From the NCBI RefSeq assembly GCF_900106015.1, contig NZ_LT629797.1, positions 4,650,001 to 4,714,000 of the forward strand: DNA of 64,000 bases, read 5' to 3'. Origin of the DNA: Pseudomonas sihuiensis. Lineage in GTDB: Bacteria; Pseudomonadota; Gammaproteobacteria; Pseudomonadales; Pseudomonadaceae. Position numbers and translations under genes: made by a program. Positions 1 to 8,835 of the stretch are shown here, one piece after another; the first letter of the stretch is position 1; every line of letters begins with the position of its first letter. The notes under the pieces were generated by a model. The model saw only the letters and a list, made by a program, of their open reading frames with translations. It was not told the origin of the DNA and did no database searches.

Positions 1-972
1 GTAGTCCTGGTCCTCGTCGGTGAGGCTGCCGATGATGCCGCAGTCGATGGCGATGTACTGCGGGCTCCACGGCGTGCGGGTGCTGACGAAGATGTTGCCG
101 GGGTGCATGTCGGCGTGGAAGAAGCTGTCGCGGAACACCTGGGTAAAGAAAATCTCCACGCCGCGCTCGGCCAAAAGTTTCATGTCGGTGCGCTGGTCGG
201 CCAGGGTCGCCAGGTCGGTCACCGGGATGCCGTAGATGCGCTCCATTACCAGCACCTGGTGGCGGCACAGGTCCCAGTACACCTGCGGTACGTAGAGCAG
301 AGGCGAGCCGTCGAAGTTCCGCCGCAGCTGGCTGGCGTTGGCTGCTTCGCGCAGCAGATCGAGTTCGTCAAAGATGGTTTTTTCGTAGTCGCTGACTACT
401 TCCACCGGGCGCAGGCGGCGGGCATCGGCCGAGGCTTTCTCGGCGATACGGGCGATCAGGAACAGCCAGGCCAGATCCTGGCGAATCACCGGCTTGAGGC
501 CAGGGCGCACTACCTTGACCACCACCTGCTCGCCGCTCTTCAGCTGCGCGGCATGCACCTGAGCCACCGAGGCCGAGGCCAGTGGCTGGCTGTCGAAGCG
601 GGCGAACAGCTCGCTCACCGGGGCGCCGAGCTGGGCTTCGATCAGGGCGATGGCCTGATCTTCCGGGAAGGGCGGTACCTGATCCTGCAGGCGCGCCAGT
701 TCATCGGCAATATCCGGCGGCAGCAGGTCGCGGCGGGTGGACAGCAGTTGGCCGAACTTGATGAAGATCGGCCCCAGGTCTTCCAGCGCCAGACGCAGGC
801 GTGCGCCGCGCGACAGCTCCAGCGGCTTGCGCGGCAGCCAGCGCCAGGGCAGCAGGCAGGACAGCGCGCGCAGCCAGAATGGCAGCGGTAGCTCGAAGAG
901 CATCTCGTCCAGTTGATAGCGGATGACTACGCGCTGGATGCGCAACAGGCGGCGAACGGCAAGCAGTTTCAT
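1..972 (-). CDS. ubiB: UbiB, atypical kinase-like ubiquinone biosynthesis protein (3' part beyond left edge)
   Basis: Member of the ABC1/ADCK3/UbiB family, an ATP-binding protein needed for the hydroxylation stage of ubiquinone synthesis at the inner membrane. The reading frame starts with ATG at 972 and stays open for 324 codons to base 1, so the C-terminal part (the family is about 530 residues) is missing. Visible family marks are the KxGQ motif (KFGQ in [13 protein letters not shown]), the Ala-rich nucleotide loop ASASVAQVH, the Lys in VVVKVVRPG, the catalytic-loop motif HADMHPGN and the metal-binding DCG. The start overlaps the ubiJ stop by 4 bases, so it is the last seen gene of ubiE-ubiJ-ubiB. 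Confidence 0.96.
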   Translation of the reverse strand, partial: MKLLAVRRLLRIQRVVIRYQLDEMLFELPLPFWLRALSCLLPWRWLPRKPLELSRGARLRLALEDLGPIFIKFGQLLSTRRDLLPPDIADELARLQDQVPPFPEDQAIALIEAQLGAPVSELFARFDSQPLASASVAQVHAAQLKSGEQVVVKVVRPGLKPVIRQDLAWLFLIARIAEKASADARRLRPVEVVSDYEKTIFDELDLLREAANASQLRRNFDGSPLLYVPQVYWDLCRHQVLVMERIYGIPVTDLATLADQRTDMKLLAERGVEIFFTQVFRDSFFHADMHPGNIFVSTRTPWSPQYIAIDCGIIGSLTDEDQDY

Positions 973-1586
973 GCGTCGGACTTATTGGCAGAAGTGAGGC
1001 GCTCGATGCGTGCTTCCAGGCGGTCGAGGGCGAGTTTGAGTTGATCCAGCTCGGCGAAACGCGCATCGGCTTCGCGCTGGCCCACCAGGGTGCGTGATTC
1101 TTCGGCCAGGTAGTCGGCCAGATTCTGCTTGAGGCTGGCGGCGCCGTGGCTGGCGAGATTGACCCGGCTGCGCAGGTGACCGGCGAGCAGGGTAGTGGCC
1201 ACCGGGCCGAGCCAGCGCGAGATTTCGTATTCCCAGTCCAGCTCCAGATCCTGCAGGATGCCGGCCAGTTGCAGCAGCACCGCGCTGTCGCCATCGAGCG
1301 ACACTTCCGGGCGATGCAGCACGGCGGTTTTCTCACGGCTCAGGGCCAGGCGCAGCAGGCTGGCGGCAGGTGCGGTGAGCGTGCAGTCGGCGGGTGCATG
1401 CCACTGTGCGGCGAGTTGCAGACCATCACCACTGGGCAGGATGAACAGCTCCAGTGCCGGGCTCTGGCACTGCACGGCGATGACCTTGCCACTCAGTGCC
1501 TGCAGACGCGGCAAGGCCGTGCCATCGAGGCGCAGGGCGCGGTTGAGACCCGCCTCGACGCCCGCCAGCAAGCCCGTGATGAGCAT
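969..1586 (-). CDS. ubiJ: UbiJ, SCP2-domain ubiquinone biosynthesis accessory factor
   Basis: A 205-residue protein placed between ubiE and ubiB, the position of ubiJ in gammaproteobacteria. UbiJ binds lipids through an SCP2 fold and, with UbiK, supports the soluble Ubi complex. The N-terminal about 110 residues fit the SCP2 domain. The C-terminal tail from about residue 165 ([20 protein letters not shown]) is a heptad-rich helix expected to form the coiled coil with UbiK. Its start codon overlaps the ubiE stop by one base and its stop overlaps the ubiB start, so the three genes are translationally coupled. The call rests on position and general features, not on a strong motif. Confidence 0.9.
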   Translation of the reverse strand: MLITGLLAGVEAGLNRALRLDGTALPRLQALSGKVIAVQCQSPALELFILPSGDGLQLAAQWHAPADCTLTAPAASLLRLALSREKTAVLHRPEVSLDGDSAVLLQLAGILQDLELDWEYEISRWLGPVATTLLAGHLRSRVNLASHGAASLKQNLADYLAEESRTLVGQREADARFAELDQLKLALDRLEARIERLTSANKSDA

Positions 1587-2356
1587 TAAGGCTTGATGCC
1601 GCGATGCAGGGCGACGATGCCGCCAGTCATGTTGTGGTAGGTGACGCGCTCGAAGCCGGCGTCGACCATCATCGCCTTGAGGGTTTCCTGATCCGGATGC
1701 ATGCGGATCGACTCGGCCAGGTAGCGGTAGCTTTCCGAGTCATTGGTGATCAACTTGCCGGCCAGCGGCATGAAGCTGAACGAGTAGGTGTCGTAGACCT
1801 TGGCCAGCAGCGGGTTGCCAGGCTTGGAGAACTCCAGCACCAGCAAGCGACCGCCGGGTTTGAGCACGCGCAGCATCGAGCGCAGGGCGTCTTCCTTGTG
1901 GGTGACGTTGCGCAGGCCGAAGGCGATGGTGACCACGTCGAAGTGGTTGTCGGGGAACGGCAGCTTCTCGGCATCGGCCTGGACGAACTGCACGTTGCCG
2001 GCCACGCCCTTGTCCAGCAGGCGGTCACGACCGACCTTGAGCATCGAGTCGTTGATGTCGGCCAGCACCACTTGCCCGGTCGGACCGACGATGCTGGAAA
2101 ACTTGCGGGTCAGGTCACCGGTGCCGCCAGCGATGTCCAGCACGCGGTTGCCGGTGCGCACGCCGGACAGTTCGATGGTGAAGCGCTTCCACAGGCGATG
2201 CAGGCCACCGGACAGCACGTCGTTCATCAGGTCGTACTTGGCCGCCACCGAGTGAAAGACTTCGGCCACTTTCTCCGCCTTCTGGCTTTCCGGCACATCC
2301 TGGAAACCGAAGTGGGTGGTGGGTTCCTGCTCCTGGGCCTTGCGTGGATCGCTCAT
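1586..2356 (-). CDS. ubiE: UbiE, demethylmenaquinone/ubiquinone C-methyltransferase
   Basis: SAM-dependent C-methyltransferase of ubiquinone (and menaquinone) synthesis, 256 residues. The SAM-binding motif [15 protein letters not shown] and the later AFGLRNV and [15 protein letters not shown] segments are typical of UbiE. The chosen ATG at 2356 gives [17 protein letters not shown], matching the Pseudomonas N-terminus. The frame is open upstream as far as 2842 but that part is low quality and runs over the neighbouring plus-strand gene, so it is rejected. First gene of the ubiEJB unit. Confidence 0.97.
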   Translation of the reverse strand: MSDPRKAQEQEPTTHFGFQDVPESQKAEKVAEVFHSVAAKYDLMNDVLSGGLHRLWKRFTIELSGVRTGNRVLDIAGGTGDLTRKFSSIVGPTGQVVLADINDSMLKVGRDRLLDKGVAGNVQFVQADAEKLPFPDNHFDVVTIAFGLRNVTHKEDALRSMLRVLKPGGRLLVLEFSKPGNPLLAKVYDTYSFSFMPLAGKLITNDSESYRYLAESIRMHPDQETLKAMMVDAGFERVTYHNMTGGIVALHRGIKP

Positions 2357-2503
2357 GTCGCTCTCACCGGGTAGAAAACCGCACCATTCTAAAGGCGCCT
2401 GGCGCCTTTGTCTTGCCTGGGTGCCCGCTCGCCCGATGGGCTGGTAGAGTGATGTGACCTCATGCCGCAGCCGTGCGGCACGCCGCCAGTTCAAGGAGTT
2501 GCC

Positions 2504-2779
2504 ATGTCCCGTATTCGTGTCGAACGATCCCATTCCCTCGGTCGCGAGGCCGCCCGCGAGAAGGCCGAACGCCTGGCCGAGCGCCTGGCCAGCGAGTACG
2601 ACGTGCGCTATCGCTGGAACGGCGACACCCTGGAGTTCAAGCGCAGCGGTGCCGACGGCAGCATCGCGGTGGGTGACGACACTGTGCGGGTGGAGCTCAA
2701 GCTCGGGCTGTTGCTGTCGCCCATGGGCGGCATGATCCAGCGCGAGATCGAGCAGGTGCTGGACAAATCGCTGGCCTGA
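2504..2779 (+). CDS. Polyhydroxyalkanoic acid system family protein (PHA granule-region protein)
   Basis: A 91-residue protein of the family annotated as PHA_gran_rgn, usually found beside the PHA locus in Pseudomonas. It starts [20 protein letters not shown] and has a short alpha/beta fold ending in an amphipathic helix ([17 protein letters not shown]). The start at 2504 is preceded by a good ribosome binding site, AAGGAG, about 6 bases upstream. The frame is open 14 codons further up but that would bypass the site. Its biochemical role is not known. The link to granules is by neighbourhood: phaI follows 170 bases downstream on the same strand. Confidence 0.85.
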   Translation: MSRIRVERSHSLGREAAREKAERLAERLASEYDVRYRWNGDTLEFKRSGADGSIAVGDDTVRVELKLGLLLSPMGGMIQREIEQVLDKSLA

Positions 2780-2950
2780 GAGCAGCGGCAAGCCAGTAGG
2801 GTGCGCTGTGCCCGCCGCCATTGGGTCGCATTGAACATGCATGCTGTCGCCTGTTCCTAGTATGCGATTTCTAATTTTTCTCCTTAGGGTGTACCCAAGC
2901 CTGCATTCCGTGGGCGTTTCCGCTAACTGTCAAAGCGCGTGAGGTGCACC

Positions 2951-3397
2951 ATGTCGAAAGTTGCCGTGAAGAAAAAAGTAGAAGCCGTGGTCGAAGACAA
3001 AGCCGGTCTGTTCGACGACGTGAAGGGCTATGCCCGCAAGATCTACCTCGCTGGCCTGGGCGCTTACGCCAAGGCGGGTGTTGAGGGGACCGAATACTTC
3101 AAGGAGCTGGTCAAGGCCGGTGAAGGCGTCGAAAGCAAAGGCAAGAAGCTGGTCGACGAGCAGGTAGAAGCCGCCAACAGCCAGATCGAATCGGTCAAGC
3201 AGTCGGTCAATAGCAATGTCACCAGTGTTAAAGGCAAGGTCGAAGTTCAGCTCGACAAGATCGAGAAGGCTTTCGATACTCGTGTGGCTTCCGCTCTGAA
3301 CCGTATCGGCATTCCGTCCAAGCAGGATGTTGAAGCACTCTCTGCTAAGCTGGATGAGCTGAGCGCGTTGCTCGAGCATGTCGCGCGTACCAAATAA
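2951..3397 (+). CDS. phaI: PhaI, granule-associated phasin
   Basis: Small phasin (148 residues) that coats polyhydroxyalkanoate granules. The protein starts MSKVAVKKKVEAV and carries the phasin core DVKGYARKIYLAGLGAYAKA, shared with the N-terminal half of PhaF next door, followed by a heptad-rich helical segment (SVKGKVEVQLDKIEKAFDTR) and the LNRIGIPSKQDVEAL end. It lacks the basic repeat tail of PhaF. It is followed after 10 bases by phaF, with an AAGGAG site between them, so the two are an operon. The upstream 170 bases probably hold a PhaD-controlled promoter. The AT-rich stretch around 2862-2887 shares AGAAAAAT (reverse strand) with the operator-like palindrome upstream of phaC1. Confidence 0.96.
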   Translation: MSKVAVKKKVEAVVEDKAGLFDDVKGYARKIYLAGLGAYAKAGVEGTEYFKELVKAGEGVESKGKKLVDEQVEAANSQIESVKQSVNSNVTSVKGKVEVQLDKIEKAFDTRVASALNRIGIPSKQDVEALSAKLDELSALLEHVARTK

Positions 3398-3407
3398 GGA
3401 GATCAGG

Positions 3408-4274
3408 ATGGCTGTTAAGAAGAAAACCGAGAAACAGACCAGCTCCTGGATCGGCGAGGTCGAGAAATACTCGCGTCAGATCTGGTTGGCAGGCTTGGGC
3501 GCTTATTCCAAGGTCAGCAAGGACGGCACCAAGCTGTTCGACACGCTGGTCAAGGACGGCGAGAAGGCCGAAAAGCAGGCCAAGAGCGAAGTCGACAAAC
3601 AGGTTGGCGCGGTGAAAGCCGGCGTCGGTTCCAAGGTCGGTTCCGCCAAGTCCAAGGTCGATGAGGTCAAGGACAGGGCAATCGGCAAATGGGGTGAGCT
3701 GGAAGAGGCCTTCGACAAGCGTCTGAACAATGCCATTTCGCGTCTGGGCGTGCCCAGCCGCAACGAGGTCAAGGCATTGAATGACAAGGTCGACAGCCTG
3801 ACCAAGCAGCTGGAGAAAATCACTGGCGTATCGGCCAAGTCGGTCGCCAAGCCTGCTGCCAAAGCTGCGCCCAAACCTGCCGCGAAGGCTGCCGCCAAGC
3901 CGGCTGCGAAAGCAGCTGCCAAACCTGCTGCGAAGCCGGCCGCCAAGCCTGCTGCCAAAGCTGCAGCCAAGCCCGCTGCCAAACCGGCTGCCGTGAAACC
4001 TGCAGCCGCCAAGCCGGCAGCTAAACCTGCGGCGAAACCGGCAGCCAAGGCCGCAGCGAAACCCGCTGCCAAGCCAGCGGTCGCCGCCAAGCCTGCAGCT
4101 AAGCCAGCAGCCAAGCCTGCTGCAGCGAAGAAGCCGGCTGCGAAGAAACCGGCAGCACCCAAGGCAGCTGCGCCGAAACCGGCTGCACCGGCACCGGCAC
4201 CGGCCGCCGCTGCAACGCCGGCCGCAGCACCGGCTCCGGCTGCCACCCCGGCAACTCCAGCCACCCCGTCCTGA
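3408..4274 (+). CDS. phaF: PhaF, phasin with histone-like AAKPA-repeat tail
   Basis: Bifunctional PHA granule protein of 288 residues. Residues about 1-145 are the phasin domain (VEKYSRQIWLAGLGAYSKV, then a coiled-coil stretch). From about residue 146 to the end the chain is almost only Lys, Pro and Ala in AAKPA-type repeats, the histone H1-like tail that binds DNA non-specifically and helps share granules between daughter cells in P. putida. The last 30 residues lose Lys and become Ala/Pro/Thr only. Start ATG 3408 follows AAGGAG at short distance. It is last in phaI-phaF and a strong terminator follows. The repeat DNA is GC-rich and gives long meaningless open frames on the other strand. Confidence 0.97.
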   Translation: MAVKKKTEKQTSSWIGEVEKYSRQIWLAGLGAYSKVSKDGTKLFDTLVKDGEKAEKQAKSEVDKQVGAVKAGVGSKVGSAKSKVDEVKDRAIGKWGELEEAFDKRLNNAISRLGVPSRNEVKALNDKVDSLTKQLEKITGVSAKSVAKPAAKAAPKPAAKAAAKPAAKAAAKPAAKPAAKPAAKAAAKPAAKPAAVKPAAAKPAAKPAAKPAAKAAAKPAAKPAVAAKPAAKPAAKPAAAKKPAAKKPAAPKAAAPKPAAPAPAPAAAATPAAAPAPAATPATPATPS

Positions 4275-4288
4275 GTTTCTCAGGACTG

Positions 4289-4317
4289 AAAACGCCCGGC
4301 CTAGTGCCGGGCGTTTT
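4289..4317 (+). terminator. Rho-independent terminator of phaIF
   Basis: A 12-base perfect stem (AAAACGCCCGGC / GCCGGGCGTTTT) with a 5-base loop, ending in a run of T, begins 15 bases after the phaF stop. It is also the apparent 5' exon of the group II intron that follows at 4322. Confidence 0.95.
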
Positions 4318-4321
4318 CGTT

Positions 4322-5004
4322 GTGCGCCAGGCATGGCGCGTAGCGCCGTGACTGGCGCTGTTCGGTTCACTGTGGTGGTGGACTGGACGACTTGGAGGTG
4401 AAAGTCCTCTACACACCCGGCAAGGGGAAGTGTTAGCCAGAGGCAAGGGTGTCGCGGGCGACTGCGAATCTGAAGGAAGCCCGAGGCAAAATGCTGGCCT
4501 GACGAACAGGAAGCGGATAGAGGCGGCGTAGCGGGGTGAGGTAGCAACGATTGCCAAAGCCCGATACTTGCACGGAACGCTACGACGTAAATCCGACAGG
4601 CATAAGCAGAAAGGTCGCGCGAATTACCCTGGGAGATCTGTTTGGCCTGCCATGTGCTACCGGCCCCGAGAGGTGACGGGATGGGCGAACAGAAGTCAGC
4701 AGAGGCCGTAGTAGTTGCTCGAAACCGGAGCGATGAAGGGCTGAACCTGCCATGAGTGGATAGTCAGGTGTGCTCTCTGTTGGAGCGTAAAGCAGAAACG
4801 CCGTGAACAGCGGTGGTCGAGACCATCAGGAGGTAGGAGTCGGAAACTCCGAGGGCCGGTCTGGGCGCTTAGCTACCGCAGGCGACACATCAACGGAACC
4901 AAGCTCGCTGATGCTGTTTGTCAGTAGGCAGGAACCGCCGTATACGGAACCGTACGTACGGTGGTGTGGGAGGACGGCGGGGGTGACCCCGCCTCCTACC
5001 CGAT
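4322..5004 (+). mobile_element. Group II intron, bacterial class C type, without intron-encoded protein
   Basis: The stretch begins with a class C-like 5' end (GTGCGCC at 4322) and contains conserved pieces of domain I (GGCAAGGGTGTCGCGGGCGA near 4444, CTGAAGGAAGC near 4472) and the domain II/III piece AGAAGTCAGCAGAGGCCG (about 4691-4708). Domain V is at 4932-4968 (GAACCGCCGTATACGGAACC, then a matching 3' arm), and a domain VI hairpin ends in CTCCTACCCGAT near 5004. From memory, domain V closely matches the Oceanobacillus iheyensis class C intron, with one base-pair swap that keeps pairing. The usual maturase/reverse transcriptase (about 420 residues in domain IV) is absent: domain IV is only about 200 bases with stops in all useful frames. 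The intron lies directly after a transcription terminator, the known target preference of class C. The 3' boundary is approximate. Confidence 0.85.
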
Positions 5005-5054
5005 TCAGGTCGCAGGGTGCGCCATGCGCAGCAACCGTGGATGCGTCTCGGCTT

Positions 5055-5109
5055 TGTAGGGCGGGTGTAACCCGCCATTTGCGCTCTGGCGGGTTGCACC
5101 CGCCCTACA
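5055..5109. repeat. REP-like inverted repeat
   Basis: TGTAGGGCGGGTGTAACCCG, its centre, and an inverted partner ending CACCCGCCCTACA form a long imperfect palindrome. It lies between the intron 3' end and the convergent phaD stop. The heads resemble the GTAGGG-type REP units at 16157 and 50694. It could also end phaD transcripts. Confidence 0.7.
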
Positions 5110-5145
5110 TTCCCAGCGTGTCATTGGCGTGCGCACGGCTGCGCA

Positions 5146-5760
5146 TCAGGCTTCCAGATAGCGCTGCGCCAAGTGCTCGACGGTGCTGCGTGAGGGCTGG
5201 TTCAGGTGCGGCGCGACCAGCATCATGATCTGGTACACCACCAGGCGCACTTCACCTTCCTGGTTGAGGATGCGCTGATAGTCGAGGGAGAACAGCAGGG
5301 TCAGGGTGATCTGCTCGACCAGTTGGCCGAGCGCCTGGGTGCCGCTGTTCAGTTGGCCGTCGGCCATCAGGCGGGCGAGCAGGGAGGCCAGCGTGCGTTT
5401 CAGCGCGTTCAGCCAGTGACGAATGCCGCGCGCCAGTTTTGGCAGGCGCCCGGCCAGGTTGGACAGATCCTGGAAGAGAAAGCGGTACTGCGACAGGCGC
5501 TCGACGATCAGGTGCAGGAACAGCCAGTAGTCCTCGACGTCCAGCTGGGCTTCGGCTGGCGGGTCGAGCAAAGGCGCCATCTCGCTCTGGAAGCGTTCGA
5601 ACAGTTCCAGTACCAGCGGCTCCTTGCCATGGAAGTGGTAGTAGAGATTGCCCGGGCTGATGTCCAGCTCGTTGGCGATTTCCAGTGTGGAAACGTTGGG
5701 CTCACCCTGCTCGTTGAACAGCAGCAGGGCGGTTTGCAGAATGCGCTCGCGGGTTTTCAT
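5146..5760 (-). CDS. phaD: PhaD, TetR-family regulator of the PHA locus
   Basis: A 204-residue TetR-type protein. The N-terminal helix-turn-helix (residues about 1-50: MKTRERILQTALLLFNEQGE, then VSTLEIANELDISPGNLYYH) is typical, and the C-terminal ligand domain is that of PhaD. In P. putida PhaD is an activator of phaC1 and phaI that responds to an acyl-CoA intermediate. It is the last gene of phaC1-phaZ-phaC2-phaD, 189 bases after phaC2. That gap holds a hairpin repeat at 5863-5905 but no clear promoter. Convergent with phaF across the intron. Confidence 0.95.
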   Translation of the reverse strand: MKTRERILQTALLLFNEQGEPNVSTLEIANELDISPGNLYYHFHGKEPLVLELFERFQSEMAPLLDPPAEAQLDVEDYWLFLHLIVERLSQYRFLFQDLSNLAGRLPKLARGIRHWLNALKRTLASLLARLMADGQLNSGTQALGQLVEQITLTLLFSLDYQRILNQEGEVRLVVYQIMMLVAPHLNQPSRSTVEHLAQRYLEA

Positions 5761-5862
5761 CCTTGGCTTCTTGTTCGATTGGGCGCGAAGGGCTGACGAT
5801 AACCGGCCGGCGTGCAGCCGGCCATCCCTTTAGTAAAAGTCGCGTAGCGACATCTCTCATGT

Positions 5863-5905
5863 CCTTCTCCCTTCGGGAGAAGGTGGCGCGAAGCGCCGGA
5901 TGAGG
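5863..5905. repeat. Dispersed hairpin repeat between phaC2 and phaD
   Basis: CCTTCTCCCTTCGGGAGAAGG forms a tight stem with a UUCG loop, followed by GGCGCGAAGCGCC, a second small stem, and a GGATGAGGG tail. I recognise this as a type of repeat common between genes in many proteobacteria. It may act as a transcript-stabilising or weakly terminating element within the pha operon. Confidence 0.65.
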
Positions 5906-5949
5906 GATGCGGGCATGCCGCGCAGGCCTTGTTGGCGAGGCATACCGCT

Positions 5950-7632
5950 TCAGCGGATATGCACGTAGGTGCCGGGCGCTGCCTCCATCGGTGGATGGTT
6001 CTGGTTGCCCAGCGCCATCAGGGTTTCGCGTTGCGCGCCGGAACGCGCCTGCATCCATTCCAGCCACTGTGGCCACCAACTGCCTTGCTGGTGCGTGGCG
6101 TCGTGATACCAGGCGCGTGGGTCGGAGGTGAGCTTGGTGTTCTCGTAGTAGTTGGCCTTGGGGTTGCCCGGCGGGTTGAGAATGCTCTGGATATGCCCGC
6201 TGTTGGACAGGATGAAGCGGCGGTTGCCACCCAGCAGCAGGGTCGAGCGATAGACCGCATCCCAGGGCGTGATGTGGTCGTTGATGCCGGCCACGCTGAA
6301 ACTGTCGACGTTGACCTTGGCCAGATCCACCGGCGTACCGCAGACCTCCAACGCACCCGCGCGGCTGAGCGGGTTGTGCTTGAAGAAATCGATCAGATCG
6401 CCATGCAGTGCAGCGGGCAGGCGCGTGTTGTCGTTGTTCCAGTAGAGGATGTCGAAGGCTGGCGGCTGCTTGCCGAGCAGGTAGTTGTTAACCCAGTAGT
6501 TCCAGATCAGGTCGTTGGGGCGCATCCAGGCGAATACCCTGGCCATGTCGCGCCCGTCCAGCACGCCTTGCTGGTAGGAGCGGCGCTTGGCCGACTCGAG
6601 GGATTCCTCGTCGGCAAAGAGCATCGCCGGGCTGTCGATCTGACTATCGAGCAGGCTGACCATGTAAGTGGCACTGGCAACCTTGCGCAGTTGGCGGCGT
6701 GCCTGCAGGTGGCCTTGCAGGGCGGCGATGGTCAGGCCGCCGGCGCAGGCGCCGAGCAGGTTGACGTCCTTGCTGCCGGTGATGGCACGGCAGGCATCGA
6801 CGGCTTCCTCGACGGCCTGCACATAGCTCGACAGGCCCCATTCGCGATGCCGTGGGTCGGGGTTGCGCCAGCTGATCATGAAGGTCTGCAGGCCGTTCTT
6901 CAGCGCGTACTGGACGAAGCTCTTGTCGTTGGACAGGTCGAATATGTAGTACTTGTTGATCTGTGGCGGCACGATCAGCAGCGGGCGCAGGTACTGCTTT
7001 TCGCTCATCGGTTTGTACTGGATCAGTTCCAGCAGCTCGTTGCGAAACACCACGGCACCGGGGGTGCAGGCCAGATTGCGGCCGACTTCGAAGGCGTGTT
7101 TGCTGACCTGGCTGGGCAGGCCGTCGTTGTGCAGCAGGTCGTCGAGCAGATGGCGCAAGCCCTTGAAGGCACTGCTGCCTCCGGTGTTGAACAGCTCCTT
7201 GAGCGCCTGCGGGTTGAGCGGGCTGTTGGAGGGTGACAGGGCGTCGCTCATCAGCGATGCGAGAAAGCGCGCGCGGGCGCGGTCATCGGCCGACAGGTCG
7301 CTGTCGTCGATCCACGCAGCCAGTTGTTTCTGCCACGCCAGATAGGCCTGCAGGCTGCGTCGGTAGAAGGGATTGAGGTGCCAGGTCGGATCAGCGAAGC
7401 GCGCATCCTGCGGATTGACCTTGTGCAGGGTATCGCCGAGCAGCACCCGGCCAAGCTGGCCGCCGAAGGCCAGCAGATGACGTCCACTGCGCACCGGATT
7501 CTTCAGGCCCTGGGCAGCCAGCAGGCGCATGGTGGACAGCAGATCGCGACCGCGCACGCCCACCACCGCGCTCTGGGCGTTCATGAAACTGGCGGGTGCC
7601 GGCAGTGAAGCCGGGTTCGACTTGTCTCGCAT
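5950..7632 (-). CDS. phaC2: PhaC2, class II medium-chain PHA synthase
   Basis: Class II polyhydroxyalkanoate synthase (560 residues) that polymerises (R)-3-hydroxyacyl-CoA of 6 to 14 carbons at the granule surface. The lipase-like box has Cys in place of Ser (LLGACAGGL, Cys296). The Asp (INDHITPWD) and His (NSGHIQS) of the triad are present. ATG 7632 (MRDKSNPASL) is preferred over the ATG seven codons upstream because it gives the usual class II N-terminus and has GGAG about 10 bases upstream. It follows phaZ after 204 bases that include a terminator-like hairpin. Confidence 0.96.
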   Translation of the reverse strand: MRDKSNPASLPAPASFMNAQSAVVGVRGRDLLSTMRLLAAQGLKNPVRSGRHLLAFGGQLGRVLLGDTLHKVNPQDARFADPTWHLNPFYRRSLQAYLAWQKQLAAWIDDSDLSADDRARARFLASLMSDALSPSNSPLNPQALKELFNTGGSSAFKGLRHLLDDLLHNDGLPSQVSKHAFEVGRNLACTPGAVVFRNELLELIQYKPMSEKQYLRPLLIVPPQINKYYIFDLSNDKSFVQYALKNGLQTFMISWRNPDPRHREWGLSSYVQAVEEAVDACRAITGSKDVNLLGACAGGLTIAALQGHLQARRQLRKVASATYMVSLLDSQIDSPAMLFADEESLESAKRRSYQQGVLDGRDMARVFAWMRPNDLIWNYWVNNYLLGKQPPAFDILYWNNDNTRLPAALHGDLIDFFKHNPLSRAGALEVCGTPVDLAKVNVDSFSVAGINDHITPWDAVYRSTLLLGGNRRFILSNSGHIQSILNPPGNPKANYYENTKLTSDPRAWYHDATHQQGSWWPQWLEWMQARSGAQRETLMALGNQNHPPMEAAPGTYVHIR

Positions 7633-7768
7633 GGGGCAGCACTCCGTCGTCAAACCGTCTAGAGACTTTCATGGCGCGGACTGCCTCGGCGCGCACCTTG
7701 TACTTGTGCAGGGTGTGCAGCAAGCCCTGTACCAGGCGCGCGGGAAGTGCATTCCAGAGCGCCGCGTC

Positions 7769-7798
7769 GAAAAACAAGAGGCCTTGAGCGGCCCCTTT
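7769..7798 (-). terminator. Possible rho-independent terminator after phaZ
   Basis: On the minus strand AGGGGCC, a 5-base loop and AGGCCTCT form a 7-pair stem with one wobble, followed by TTGTTTTT. It lies 39 bases after the phaZ stop, inside the pha operon. It would reduce, not abolish, read-through into phaC2. Stem strength is moderate. Confidence 0.5.
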
Positions 7799-7836
7799 GT
7801 CGAGCACGCAGAACAATGCGCACCAAGCTGGTGCGA

Positions 7837-8694
7837 TCAGTGCTGGCGTACGGGTGTGGGCTGCGGGTGCATCACCGCACGGTGCCGCTCCTCTTCGAGA
7901 AACTTCATGATGATCGGCGCCACCGCTTCGGCGCGGGTCACCAGGAACAGGTGGCCGTCGTCGATCACGTGCAGTTCGGCGTTGGGAATGCGCCAGGCCA
8001 GCAGGCGCATGTTGATCAGCGGAATCAGCGGGTCGTCGTCGCCGGCCATCACCAGGGTCGGTTGGCGGATCTTGTGCAGCCAGTGGATGCTGGTCCAGCC
8101 GAGGCCGGCGAACAGTTGCCAGTAGTAGCCCATCTTGCCGCCCGAGCGCACCTTGCTGGCATGCGCCATGGCCAGCTTGGGGTCGCGACGGAAGGCGCCG
8201 CCATAGATGTCCGGGGCGATGCGTACACCGTAGGACGGTTGCACATAACGCCGCGGGCTGGCCATGCGCCAGAGCACCTTGGGCTTGCCCGGCACCATCA
8301 CCGCGCCGGCCGAGGTGGCGGCGAGGATCAGCTTCTTGCAGCGCTCGGGGTAGTCATGGGCGAACTGCTGCGCCAAGGCGCCGCCCCAGGACACGCCGAT
8401 GGCATTGACCTGACCGTAGTCGAGGTAATCGAGCATGCGCGCTGCCAGCTTGGCCAGACCAGGGAAGCGGTAGGGCGTGGCCGGCGTGGAGGAACCGCCG
8501 ACACCGGGGACGTCGAAGGCGATGATTTCCAGCTCCGGGTCCAGGGCGGCGACGAAGGGCATCACCAGTTCCAGGTTGGCGCCGATGCCGTTGAAGATCA
8601 GCAGTGGCACCAACTGGCTGTTGCCCGGCCGCACCGCGGTGCGGATGGTCTGCCCATCGAGATCTATGGTGCGGAATACGAATGGTTGCGGCAT
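7837..8694 (-). CDS. phaZ: PhaZ, intracellular medium-chain PHA depolymerase
   Basis: Alpha/beta-hydrolase of 285 residues that mobilises stored PHA by releasing 3-hydroxyacyl monomers at the granule. The catalytic triad known for the P. putida enzyme is found at the same positions: Ser102 (IGVSWGGA), Asp221 (AGDDDPL) and His248 (IDDGHLF). It lies between the two synthase genes, 141 bases after phaC1, the standard order in Pseudomonas. Confidence 0.97.
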   Translation of the reverse strand: MPQPFVFRTIDLDGQTIRTAVRPGNSQLVPLLIFNGIGANLELVMPFVAALDPELEIIAFDVPGVGGSSTPATPYRFPGLAKLAARMLDYLDYGQVNAIGVSWGGALAQQFAHDYPERCKKLILAATSAGAVMVPGKPKVLWRMASPRRYVQPSYGVRIAPDIYGGAFRRDPKLAMAHASKVRSGGKMGYYWQLFAGLGWTSIHWLHKIRQPTLVMAGDDDPLIPLINMRLLAWRIPNAELHVIDDGHLFLVTRAEAVAPIIMKFLEEERHRAVMHPQPTPVRQH

Positions 8695-8835
8695 AGGCGC
8701 AGCCCCTGTGGAGTTGAGCGCTGGAGAGGGCCGTCCGGGCCGCCTCCAGGGTTACCAGGGGTTACCTGGTTCCACGCCGGTCAGACCGTCGTGGCGTGCG
8801 GCACTTCCCGGTGCCACTGCGGTTGAGACTGAAAA

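Noticed and set aside
3345..4547. Long open frames antisense to phaF (400 and 253 codons)
   Set aside because: They are translations of the opposite strand of the AAKPA repeat, giving only Ala/Gly or Arg/Ser/Gly strings. No ribosome binding site is present and phaF itself is certain.
4803..5228. A 141-codon open frame within and after the intron
   Set aside because: It runs across intron domains IV-VI and into the phaD end, with no similarity to a maturase and no good start. It is a chance frame.
7391..7816. A 141-codon minus-strand frame across the phaZ-phaC2 gap
   Set aside because: It looks protein-like for the first 60 codons but most of it overlaps phaC2 out of frame and it starts before a terminator-like hairpin. 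Not supported as a gene.
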